Part shown: positions 15,084 through 21,927 of the stretch, one piece after another | Numbering within the stretch: the stretch's first letter is position 1 | Layout of the letters: each line of letters opens with the position of its first letter | Assembly (NCBI GenBank): GCA_964555685.1 | Contig: CAZKTO010000044.1 | Location: 1 to 25,880, forward strand | Source of the DNA: CAZKTO01 sp964555685 | Lineage (GTDB): Bacteria; Chloroflexota; Dehalococcoidia; SHYB01 | Direction: 5' to 3' | Length of the DNA stretch: 25,880 bases | Program-made: the position numbers and the translations under genes | The notes under the pieces: generated by a model | The model's database searches: none | Told to the model about the DNA's origin: nothing | What the model saw: only the letters and a program-made list of their open reading frames with translations

Positions 15084-15101
15084 GCCCCGATGTATCGGGG
15101 C
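15084..15101. repeat. 18-bp palindrome, intergenic copy
   Basis: GCCCCGAT-GT-ATCGGGGC, perfect 8-bp arms, in the gap between the convergent LLM and RRM genes. Same family as 3354, 8393 and 19112 (consensus RCCCCGAY-NN-RTCGGGGY). Confidence 0.7.
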
Positions 15102-15159
15102 GCTGCTCGTCTCTTTTGGAGTTCCCGCGGGCGCGGGACGGACAGGTTATGGCTGGGGG

Positions 15160-15468
15160 CTAGTAGCGCGGGCCGTAGCCGCCGCCGCCACCACCGCTCC
15201 GGCGGGGCGGGCCGTCCCCCCGGTCCTGGCGCGGCTTGGCCTCGTTCACAGTGATCGTCCGGCCCTTGAAGTCTTTGCCGTTCAACGCCATGATGGCGGC
15301 CTGGGCCTCGGTGTTGTTCGGCATCTCGACGAAGCCGAAGCCCCGCGACCGGCCCGAGTACCGGTCCTTGATGACCTGGGCGGAGGCCACCTGCCCGTAC
15401 TGGGTGAAGGCGGCGCGAAGCTCGTCGTCGTTCGCCTCGTGCGGCAGGTTACCCACATAGATATTCAT
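15160..15468 (-). CDS. RRM-type RNA-binding protein with glycine-rich tail
   Basis: A 102-aa protein with one RNA recognition motif: RNP2 IYVGNL at residues 3-8 and RNP1 RGFGFVEM at 42-49, then a basic, glycine-rich tail (RRSGGGGGGYGPRY). This is the bacterial Rbp/cold-induced RRM type that binds RNA in the cytoplasm. The tail is typical and may add non-specific RNA affinity. ATG 15468 has GAGGAG upstream. The preceding about 110 nt of leader is open in frame back to a TAA but lacks a start codon. It is convergent with the LLM gene and transcribed in the same direction as the BKACE gene, with 168 nt between them. Confidence 0.95.
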   Translation of the reverse strand: MNIYVGNLPHEANDDELRAAFTQYGQVASAQVIKDRYSGRSRGFGFVEMPNNTEAQAAIMALNGKDFKGRTITVNEAKPRQDRGDGPPRRSGGGGGGYGPRY

Positions 15469-15636
15469 GCGGCGCTCCTCAGTGCGCAGATTCTCCAGTC
15501 CGTAGCAGGCGCCGCAAGCGTTGCAAGTCTCCTCGAACGCGGTTAGCGGAACGTCCTTGCAGTGGTCCTCGGAGTTGCCAAAAGTTTACCACAGTCCGAG
15601 AGCGCAGCGAAAGACCCCCTGACGAGCGCCGCCCGC

Positions 15637-16545
15637 TCAGCGCGCGTGCGCGACCGTGACGGGCGCGAAGCGGGCCCGCACCTCGGCCACCGTGGCCACC
15701 TCGCGCCCCAGGCTCCGTGCCAGGGCCGCCATCTCGCGCACCCGCTCGGCGTTCGTCGGCAGGTAGCCCGGCCCCGAAGGGTTATCGCCCACGCCCACGC
15801 GCACGTGGCCCCCGTGGCCGATGGCCCAGATCCAGAGCTCCCGGGCCTTGGCGTGGTTCACTCCGAAGGGCAGGAAGAGCCACTCGCAGTCAAGGCCTGG
15901 CGGCAGCATCTCCGCGTAGACCTGGAGGAACCGAGGCTCCGGCGGGAAGCCGAACGGATGATGCTCCGCCATGAAGAACTTGAGCAGCATGGGCCGGTGG
16001 TAGAGGCCCATCTCCCAGAGCGTCACGACGTTGCGGACCATCCCTGGCTCGAAGACGTCGTGGGAGACCCACAGGTCGTGCCTCCGGGCCAGCTCCAGGT
16101 GATGGATGATGTACGAGTAGGGGTTGAAGAGGACTGTCTGGTCGAGCTGCCGGCCCCGCAGCTGCTTGGCCTTCGGATCGTAGTGAACGAGGTTTGTGGT
16201 CCCGGCGATGATGGGGGCGATCTCCAGATGGGCGTCCGGGTCCTTGGCCAGGGCGACGACGTGCCGCCAGCGCTCCTCCAGGCCGACGTTGGTGGGATAG
16301 GTGGGGTAGACGGGCACGTCCGCGACCTTGCGGATGGCGTGGAAGATCTGGAGGTACTGGTCGGGGTCGTTCATTTTGGGGGCGCCGGTCTTGGGATCCC
16401 GGGCGTGGAGATGGATGATGGTGGCGCCGGCCTCCACGCAGGCCAAGACGTCCCTGGCGATCTCCTCGGGCGTGATGGGGACGTTGGGGTTCTGGTCCCG
16501 CAGGACGTTCTCGTTGAGGCCGACGGCGATGATGAGCTTCTTCAC
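15637..16545 (-). CDS. BKACE-family (DUF849, 3-keto-5-aminohexanoate cleavage type) protein
   Basis: 302 aa. Begins VKKLIIAVGLNEN; metal histidines His45 and His47 sit in IIHLHARD, and Glu12 corresponds to the conserved active-site Glu of Kce. Family enzymes condense a beta-keto acid with acetyl-CoA and cleave it, using Zn held by two His and a Glu. That Glu normally sits in HVRxGLEDN, but here the motif is HVRVGVGDN, with Gly253 at the ligand position. The protein is therefore a divergent member whose metal site may be altered. GTG 16545 is chosen because the usual N-terminal KKLII strand follows directly; GAGGG lies upstream, and a longer Ala/Arg-rich extension looks non-coding. The substrate is unknown. 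Confidence 0.88.
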   Translation of the reverse strand: MKKLIIAVGLNENVLRDQNPNVPITPEEIARDVLACVEAGATIIHLHARDPKTGAPKMNDPDQYLQIFHAIRKVADVPVYPTYPTNVGLEERWRHVVALAKDPDAHLEIAPIIAGTTNLVHYDPKAKQLRGRQLDQTVLFNPYSYIIHHLELARRHDLWVSHDVFEPGMVRNVVTLWEMGLYHRPMLLKFFMAEHHPFGFPPEPRFLQVYAEMLPPGLDCEWLFLPFGVNHAKARELWIWAIGHGGHVRVGVGDNPSGPGYLPTNAERVREMAALARSLGREVATVAEVRARFAPVTVAHAR

Positions 16546-16632
16546 GGTGGCATCCCTCGCGGCGGTGGCGGCCCTGGCGGCCGCAGGCTGACGCCGGGGT
16601 TCTCCCAAAGGACCTGCCCCGGTGATGGCGGG

Positions 16633-16661
16633 ATGCTAGCACGGCCTCCAGGGGCTGTAAA
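16633..16661 (-). promoter_or_regulatory. Promoter of the BKACE gene
   Basis: On the minus strand TTTACA (16656-16661), 17-nt spacer, TAGCAT (16633-16638). It lies about 90 nt upstream of the GTG start. Confidence 0.5.
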
Positions 16662-16711
16662 GCCGATGGGCTGGGCATGCAGGGTCTTTTCATTGTCCTG
16701 AGCCGCACAGG

Positions 16712-16740
16712 TTGACCGTCGCCGGCCTGCGCGGTAGACT
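16712..16740 (+). promoter_or_regulatory. Promoter of the DUF1326-NrtS-like-DUF2182 operon
   Basis: TTGACC (16712-16717), exactly 17 nt, TAGACT (16735-16740). The -10 sequence is the same as in the sufB promoter. The predicted start near 16747 leaves a leader of about 47 nt. It diverges from the BKACE promoter. Confidence 0.65.
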
Positions 16741-16793
16741 ATCGGGCAATCCAGCGCGCGGGCCGGTCTGAACAGCCCGCTGAGGAGGCATCG

Positions 16794-17414
16794 ATGGCGA
16801 AGGCGGCCAAGGTGCAATGGACGCTCGAGGGCGACTACTATCAGGCCTGCAACTGCGACTACGGATGCCCCTGTGAGTTCGAGGCGCCCCCCACCATGGG
16901 ATTCTGCGAGGGGATGGGGGCGTGGCGCATCGCCCAAGGGCGGTACGGGAACGTGAGGCTGGATGGGCTGGCCCTTGGGTTCTCGGCCCGCTGGCCGGGG
17001 CCGATCCACAAGGGCGGCGGCACCGCCGTGATCCTGGTGGACGAGCGGGCGAGCGCCAAGCAGCGCGAGGCCCTGCTCCAGATCGCCACGGGCCAGGCCG
17101 GCGGCATGCCCTTCGAGCTCATCGTCCAGACCCTCGCCAAGGCGCTGGACCCGCTCTTCGTGCCCTTCGAGTTCTCCGGCCGGGGCCGCAATAGCGGCGT
17201 CAAGATGGGCAAGGCCGTCTCCATGGCCTTCGAGCCCGTCAAGAACCCGGTGAGCGGCGAGCCCGAGAGCATCAGGATCGTCCACCCCACGGGGTTCCTC
17301 TTCAAGGGCGCGCAGGTCGTCTCGGCCAAGGTGGCCCAGTCCAAGGTGCCGGGCCTGACCTTCTCCTACCCCAACAAGGCCGGCTTCGTCGCGCGGGTCA
17401 AGTACGGCAACTAG
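16794..17414 (+). CDS. DUF1326 domain protein
   Basis: A 206-aa soluble protein with no signal peptide. The hallmark cysteine cluster is near the N-terminus: ACNCDYGCPCEF, with Cys19, Cys21, Cys25 and Cys27, plus Cys38 in GFCEG. This spacing suggests a metal or thiol-reactive site, though the family has no established activity that I can name. The rest (GLALGFSARWPGPIHKGGG, AVILVDERASAKQREALLQI) matches the typical DUF1326 fold. ATG 16794 has GAGGAGG upstream and follows a good promoter. DUF1326 genes are commonly found beside DUF2182 genes; here a DUF2182 gene is two genes downstream on the same strand. Metal handling is inference only. Confidence 0.88.
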   Translation: MAKAAKVQWTLEGDYYQACNCDYGCPCEFEAPPTMGFCEGMGAWRIAQGRYGNVRLDGLALGFSARWPGPIHKGGGTAVILVDERASAKQREALLQIATGQAGGMPFELIVQTLAKALDPLFVPFEFSGRGRNSGVKMGKAVSMAFEPVKNPVSGEPESIRIVHPTGFLFKGAQVVSAKVAQSKVPGLTFSYPNKAGFVARVKYGN

Positions 17415-17436
17415 GGAGCAGGCGGGCTCTCCCGCC

Positions 17437-17871
17437 GTGGCCGCGACGGCGCCTCCCGCAGCCTGCGGCCGGTGCCAGCGCCCCCTGCGCGGTTGGGCCT
17501 GTGAGCTGCGGACGGCGGCCGGGACCGTGACCCGCTGCCTCCGCTGCGCCCTCCGGCACCGGCCCCTGGTGACCCGCTCGGCCGTCATCTCCATCATCGT
17601 CGGGACCGCCCTCACGGCCATCAATCATTGGCGAGATTGTGGCACCCGCGAGCCGCTTGCCCGCAAGACCGTAGGGGCGGGTCTCAGACCCGCCCCTACG
17701 AAAGCCCCTCACATGGGGGGGAATATCATCGCTCGGGGGGATGCGACGCTGGCCCTGGCATGGAAGGTCCCCCTGACCTACGCCGTGCCCTACTGCGTGG
17801 CCACGACGGGGGCGCTGCTCAACGCCCGGACGAAAGTCTCTCAGGCTCGGCCGCCCGGGGAGGAGCGCTGA
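17437..17871 (+). CDS. NrtS-like small membrane protein with N-terminal Cys motifs and palindrome insertion
   Basis: 144 aa. The core resembles NrtS nitrate/nitrite transporters: membrane segment VTRSAVISIIVGTALTAINH (about 45-64) and then GDATLALAWKVPLTYAVPYC (about 101-120), continuing VATTGALL. In NrtS the two halves are nearly adjacent; here about 35 extra residues (65-99) separate them. They include VGAGLRPAP, read from the 29-bp palindrome at 17671-17699. Upstream of the core is a Cys-rich part (CGRC at 10-13, CLRC at 34-37), possibly a zinc ribbon. GTG 17437 lies 22 nt after DUF1326; the ribosome site is poor. Its stop overlaps the DUF2182 start (TGATG), implying translational coupling. 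Nitrate transport is a homology-based guess. Confidence 0.7.
   Translation: MAATAPPAACGRCQRPLRGWACELRTAAGTVTRCLRCALRHRPLVTRSAVISIIVGTALTAINHWRDCGTREPLARKTVGAGLRPAPTKAPHMGGNIIARGDATLALAWKVPLTYAVPYCVATTGALLNARTKVSQARPPGEER
17671..17699. repeat. 29-bp palindrome, copy 2 (inside the NrtS-like gene)
   Basis: Identical to 14955-14983. It keeps the frame open and encodes VGAGLRPAP between the two membrane segments. Confidence 0.85.
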
Positions 17872-18635
17872 TGGCCTCCCGCGATACGTCCATGGCGCGA
17901 GAGCGAGCCGCGATCCTGGCGGCGCTGCTCGCGCTGGCGGCCGGCGCCTGGGCGATCGTGGCGTGGCGATCGGTCGCGGGGGGCGACGACATGAGCCTGA
18001 CCATGGGCATGGGCGCCCCGCTCTTCATCGCTATCTGGGTCGCCATGATGGTGGCCATGATGTTCCCCACGGCGGCGCCCATGGTCCTGACCTTCGCTCG
18101 CGTCCACGCTGGGCGCGCGGCCAGGGGCCAGGCCCACGTCCCCACGGGGGCCTTCGTCGCCGCGTACCTGGTCGTCTGGACGGCGTTCGGCGTCGTGGCC
18201 TATGGCGTCGCCGCGGGGCTCGAGCGCGCCGCGGAGGAGTCCTCGTGGCTCATGGATCATGCCGCCCGGATGGGCGGGGGCGTGCTGCTGCTGGCTGGCC
18301 TCTACCAACTCTCGCCGCTCAAGCGCGCCTGCCTCGCCAAGTGCCGGACGCCCCTGGACTTCGTCATGACCTCCTGGAGGGAGGGCTACGCCGGCGCCGC
18401 CCGCATGGGCGTGGAGCACGGCGTCTACTGCCTGGGCTGCTGCTGGCTCCTCTTCGCCATCCTCTTTCCGCTGGGCGTGATGAACGTCGCGGCCATGGCG
18501 GCCGTCACGGCCCTGATCTTCGCCGAGAAGGCGCTGCCCCTGGGCCGTCACGCCGCTCGCGTTGCCGCCGTCGCGCTCGTTGCCTACGGCGCCCTGGCGC
18601 TGGCCGTCCCCAAGGCCCTGCCGACCATGGTCTGA
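17871..18635 (+). CDS. DUF2182 integral membrane protein
   Basis: 254 aa from ATG 17871, which overlaps the previous stop and has GGGGAGGAG upstream. About six hydrophobic segments are visible (near 12-32, 50-66, 94-117, 135-147, 186-214, 228-247). Conserved DUF2182 features are present: AMMVAMMFPTAAPM (58-71), rich in Met and Pro, KRACLAKCRTP (151-161) with two Cys, and HGVYCLGCCW (183-192) with three more. The Met and Cys pattern suggests metal binding in or at the membrane; function is unproven. It ends only 3 nt before the stop of the convergent CoA-transferase gene, leaving no room for a separate terminator. Confidence 0.9.
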   Translation: MASRDTSMARERAAILAALLALAAGAWAIVAWRSVAGGDDMSLTMGMGAPLFIAIWVAMMVAMMFPTAAPMVLTFARVHAGRAARGQAHVPTGAFVAAYLVVWTAFGVVAYGVAAGLERAAEESSWLMDHAARMGGGVLLLAGLYQLSPLKRACLAKCRTPLDFVMTSWREGYAGAARMGVEHGVYCLGCCWLLFAILFPLGVMNVAAMAAVTALIFAEKALPLGRHAARVAAVALVAYGALALAVPKALPTMV

Positions 18636-18638
18636 GGG

Positions 18639-19880
18639 CTACCGCAGCGCCTTCGCCGCACCCAGGCGCGACAGAGCTTCCTGCGGCAGGCCCAGGAGCT
18701 CCCGGCAGACGTAGTCGTTATGCTCGCCCCACAGGGGGCCGTGGCTCCGGATCGCCCTGGGTACGCCCTCGATGAAGACGGGCGACGCGTAGGCGGGCCT
18801 CACCCCAATGACGGGGTGCCGGTTCTCCTGGAACGCGCCCCTCGCTTGGATCTGCGGGTCGTCCATCGTCTGCTGGATGTTGTTCACGGGCGAGGCCGGT
18901 ACGCCGTGCCGCCGCAGGAGCGCCGCCGCCTCGGCCGCGGTCCGCCGCCCTGTCCACCCGGCGATACGACGGTCCAGCGCATCGCGGTGGGCCGCTCGCT
19001 GGGCCGGGCCCGCGAACTCCGGGCGGCGCGTCCAGGCCGGCCTGCCCATGGCGCGGCAGAGCCCCAGCCACTCGTCCTCCGTCCGGGCGGCCAGGGCGAC
19101 CCAGCGGTCGGACCCCGACCTGTCGGGGTACCCCAGGCACGGGTAGACCCCGTGGACGGGCACGAACTCGTCCCGGTCCTCGCGCTTCTGCGGGATGGAG
19201 CCGTTCACGGCGTACTCCAGCACCGCTTCCGGGATGGCGTTGAGGGCGACCTCCGCCTGCGAGAGGTCGAAGTAGACGCCGCGGCCCGTCGACGCCCGCT
19301 CCATGAGGCCCGCCAGGATCAGATTCGCAGCGTAGACGGCCGAGACGTAGTCCGTGTAGACGAAGGCCGAGTGGACCGGCGGGCCTCCGGCATACCCGCC
19401 CAGGCTGGCGAAGCCCGTCACCGCCTCGACCAGGGGCCCGTAGCCCACGTAGGAGCGGGCCGGGCCCGTCGCGCCGAAGCCCGAGAGGGAGACCATGACC
19501 AGGGCCGGGTTCACACGCCGCAGGACAGCGTAGGGCACGCCCAGGCGCTCCATCGTTCCGGCCGAGAAGTTCTCCACCACCACGTCGCTGATGCCCACGA
19601 GATCGAGGAAGGTGGCGCGGCCCGCGGGCTGCACCAGGTCCAGGGTCAGCTCTAGCTTGTTCCGGTTCATCAGGTGCCAGTAGAAGCTGCGCTCGCGTCC
19701 GGCCACGCCCTCGTGCATGGGCCAGTTGCCCCGGAGGTTGTCGGGCCGGCGCTCCGTCTCGAACTTGATCACCTGGGCACCGGCGTCGGCCAGGAGCGAG
19801 GCCGAGAAGGGGGCGGCCACGGCGGCACCCAGCTCCAGCACCCGGACCTGCGAGAGCGGGAGGGGCTTCGGCGCAGCCAT
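18639..19880 (-). CDS. Class III CoA-transferase (CaiB/BaiF family), catalytic-Asp subunit
   Basis: 413 aa. Family III blocks are clear: VRVLELGAAVAAPFSASLLADAGAQVIK at the N-terminus, DVVVENFSAGTMERLG, SGFGATGP, and the catalytic aspartate Asp177 in VYTDYVSAVYAAN. It should transfer CoA between carboxylic acids through an aspartyl-CoA thioester. ATG 19880 overlaps by 1 nt the stop of the upstream CoA-transferase, so the pair is co-translated. Residues YPDRSG after VYPCLG come from an 18-bp palindrome; relatives read YPC-x-G-D/S-D-R-W without it. The donor and acceptor acids are unknown. Confidence 0.92.
   Translation of the reverse strand: MAAPKPLPLSQVRVLELGAAVAAPFSASLLADAGAQVIKFETERRPDNLRGNWPMHEGVAGRERSFYWHLMNRNKLELTLDLVQPAGRATFLDLVGISDVVVENFSAGTMERLGVPYAVLRRVNPALVMVSLSGFGATGPARSYVGYGPLVEAVTGFASLGGYAGGPPVHSAFVYTDYVSAVYAANLILAGLMERASTGRGVYFDLSQAEVALNAIPEAVLEYAVNGSIPQKREDRDEFVPVHGVYPCLGYPDRSGSDRWVALAARTEDEWLGLCRAMGRPAWTRRPEFAGPAQRAAHRDALDRRIAGWTGRRTAAEAAALLRRHGVPASPVNNIQQTMDDPQIQARGAFQENRHPVIGVRPAYASPVFIEGVPRAIRSHGPLWGEHNDYVCRELLGLPQEALSRLGAAKALR
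19112..19129. repeat. 18-bp palindrome inserted in frame in the CoA-transferase gene
   Basis: ACCCCGAC-CT-GTCGGGGT, perfect. Removing 18 bp restores the family sequence YPCLGSDRWVAL, so it looks like a clean six-codon insertion. Confidence 0.75.
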
Positions 19881-21091
19881 CAGATCACCCCCGCGGCGGC
19901 GAGGCCGGCCAGGTCGCGGCGCGAGAGCCCCAGCCAGGAGGCCAGGACCTCGGCGGTGTGCTGGCCCAGCTCCGGCGCGGGCGGCGGCGTGGGCCACGGC
20001 CCCCGCGACGACCGGTACGGCGGGTGGAGCCAGGTCACCGGTCCCAGCTCGGGGTGGCGCGCCCGCCGGAAGACGCCTCGCTCGGCGAAGTGCCGGTCGG
20101 CCAGGACCTCGTCCATCGTCCGCGCCGGGCCGATGGGGATGTCCATAGCCTGGGCCTTCACGTAGAGCTCCTCGTTGCGCTGCTCGCGCAGCCAGGGCTC
20201 CATGAGGGCGGCCAGGTCCTCCTTGTACTGGGCGCGCGTCCGGCGATCGGTGAACATCTCGGCCTTGGCCCACGCCGGGCTCCCCATGAGCGCCACGAAC
20301 CGCTCCCAGTGCGCCTCCTGGACGAGGAAGATGCTGGCGTAGCCGTCCTTGACCTGGTAGAAGTCGAAGGGCGCCACGCCCTGGACCCGCCCGGCCCGGG
20401 ACTCGACTTGGCCCTCGAACGAGAAGCGGTTGATGGGCGTCGCCATGGTGGGCAGCATCGACTCGGCCTCCGAGACGTCCACGTGGCGCCCCTGGCCGTC
20501 GTACTGCCGGGCCCAGAGGGCCATCTGAAGCCCGGCGGCGGCCACGAGGCCGCCCATGACGGCGGCGGGCCGTCCGGGGAGCGAGATGGGCGGCTGGCCC
20601 GCGTGCTCGATGGAGGGCGGCGTGACGTATCCCGCGCCGCTCATGTGGAACGAGACCGAGGGGTAGCCTGGGTCGTACCGGTACGGGCCCGTCTGTCCGT
20701 AGGGGCTGGCGGTGGCGACGACGAGGGCCGGGACGGCCTCGTGGAGGCGGTCGTAGGTGAGGCCCCAGGCTTCCTTGAGCTTCAAGGGCCGGTCCTCGAG
20801 CAGGGCGTCGGCTTCGCTGAGGAGGGCGAGCAGGAGGTCGCGGCCCGCCGCCTCCCGCACGTCGATGGCGACGCCGCGCTTCCCGGCGTTGAGGTGCTGG
20901 AAGAGGAGGCTTCGCTGGTGGCCCGGCGTGCCGCCGGCGAAGGGCGGCAGATCGCGGCCCGGATCGCCGCGCGGCAGCGACTCCACCTTGACGACCTGGG
21001 CCCCCAGGTCGCGCAGGACCTTGCCGGCGAAGGGTGCGGTGAGACCTTCACCCCACTCGATGATCTTGAAGCGCGAAAGCGGTCCAGTCAT
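19880..21091 (-). CDS. Class III CoA-transferase-like protein lacking the catalytic Asp
   Basis: 403 aa of the CaiB/BaiF family: FKIIEWGEGLTAPFAGKVLRDLGAQVVKVE at the start, SPYGQTGPYR, and the C-terminal domain ending ELGQHTAEVLASWLGLS. The expected catalytic aspartate in D-Y-x-x-G sits, by alignment, at Ala177 of RPAAVMGG, so on its own it should not form the aspartyl thioester. It is encoded directly upstream of, and overlapping (TGATG), a homologue that does have the Asp. A heteromeric enzyme with one active and one structural or substrate-binding subunit is the simplest reading; two-subunit class III CoA-transferases are known. ATG 21091 has a weak ribosome site. Confidence 0.88.
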   Translation of the reverse strand: MTGPLSRFKIIEWGEGLTAPFAGKVLRDLGAQVVKVESLPRGDPGRDLPPFAGGTPGHQRSLLFQHLNAGKRGVAIDVREAAGRDLLLALLSEADALLEDRPLKLKEAWGLTYDRLHEAVPALVVATASPYGQTGPYRYDPGYPSVSFHMSGAGYVTPPSIEHAGQPPISLPGRPAAVMGGLVAAAGLQMALWARQYDGQGRHVDVSEAESMLPTMATPINRFSFEGQVESRAGRVQGVAPFDFYQVKDGYASIFLVQEAHWERFVALMGSPAWAKAEMFTDRRTRAQYKEDLAALMEPWLREQRNEELYVKAQAMDIPIGPARTMDEVLADRHFAERGVFRRARHPELGPVTWLHPPYRSSRGPWPTPPPAPELGQHTAEVLASWLGLSRRDLAGLAAAGVI

Positions 21092-21126
21092 GGCAGCGGT
21101 GGATATGATACCAGGAGACTAACCCT

Positions 21127-21202
21127 CCTTCGATAAGACCCCCACGCCGGGCTCGGGGCTTCGGCTCAGGACGGCGCCTGTCCCTTCCCTGCATGGGAAG
21201 GG
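21127..21202. repeat. Compound repeat upstream of the CoA-transferases
   Basis: 21127-21170 is the second copy of the 44-bp block at 5797-5840 (two differences, same orientation). A CCCTTCCC-TGCAT-GGGAAGGG hairpin (21182-21202) follows. It fills most of the gap between plsY and the CoA-transferase start, and may lie in the transcript downstream of plsY. Confidence 0.7.
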
Positions 21203-21256
21203 GGAGTGTGTGGCACCCCAATCTGTGCAATCTGCGTCGTCTGCGGTTTCTTGGGT

Positions 21257-21916
21257 TCAGGTTCTGGGCTGTGAGGGGAGCGCCCGCGCCCGCCGCGCCA
21301 CGACCAGCGCCAGCCCAAGGACGGCGCCCGCCGCCCGTCTCGGAGGGCTCGCCCAGGCCCAGGGTGGCCACAGGCGTGCCCGGACGGCCACCAGCGCCCC
21401 CAGGCCCATGACTGTGCCGATGGCTCTCGCCGAGTCGCCAAGGGCAAGGGAAACGCCCAGGAGCGTCGCATAGGCCGCCCCTGCGGACCATCCGACGTTG
21501 CGGGTGGTGACCGTAGTGAACAGCCATACGCCGAAGCCGATGCCTCCCGAAACCGGCAGCACGCCCAGTCCAGCGCCTCCCGCCGTGGCCAGGCCGGCGC
21601 CGCCACGGAACCCCAGGAACGGCGAGCGCCAGTGGCCCAGCAGCGCCGCCGCACCCGGCAGGAAGCTTGCCCCAGGCCCCAGGCCGAGGGCGTGGCCAAT
21701 CAACACCGCACTCGCGCCCTTAGCCAGGTCGAGGGCGAGGGCGGCAACGCCCAGGAACGGGCTGACTTGCCGGAAGACGTTGCCCGCGCCGGGATTGCCG
21801 GAGCCGACGGCGGTAACGTCCACGCCCCGCAGACGCGCAAGCCAGTAGGCGAAGGGCAGGCTGCCGAGGGCGTACCCGGCCAGGAGGGAGAGCGTGAGGG
21901 CGGCGGCGAGGGGCAT
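21257..21916 (-). CDS. PlsY-like glycerol-3-phosphate acyltransferase, divergent
   Basis: A 219-aa membrane protein with several hydrophobic segments. PlsY signatures are visible: SGNPGAGN (39-46), DLAKG (63-67) and GHWRSPFLGFRGGAGLAT (94-111). PlsY makes lysophosphatidate from acyl-phosphate and glycerol-3-phosphate at the membrane. The normally invariant lysine of the GGKG motif is Ala here (GGAG), and the usual C-terminal HRxNIxRLL motif is absent, replaced by a Trp/Pro-rich segment. It may be a paralogue with changed activity rather than the main PlsY. ATG 21916 lies 11 nt after the stop of the SDR gene, suggesting one transcript. Confidence 0.8.
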   Translation of the reverse strand: MPLAAALTLSLLAGYALGSLPFAYWLARLRGVDVTAVGSGNPGAGNVFRQVSPFLGVAALALDLAKGASAVLIGHALGLGPGASFLPGAAALLGHWRSPFLGFRGGAGLATAGGAGLGVLPVSGGIGFGVWLFTTVTTRNVGWSAGAAYATLLGVSLALGDSARAIGTVMGLGALVAVRARLWPPWAWASPPRRAAGAVLGLALVVARRARALPSQPRT

Positions 21917-21927
21917 GGGGTGGTGGG

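Noticed and set aside
16546..16608. Longer start for the BKACE protein
   Set aside because: The extension is Ala/Arg-rich and the family begins at KKLII; GTG 16545 fits better.
17437..17871. NrtS-like gene as a pseudogene
   Set aside because: The palindrome keeps the frame open, both membrane segments are intact and the stop is coupled to the next start, so it is reported as a CDS with reduced confidence.
19881..20273. N-terminal extension of the second CoA-transferase
   Set aside because: The extra 131 residues are an out-of-frame reading of the upstream CoA-transferase; the family start VRVLELG follows ATG 19880 closely.
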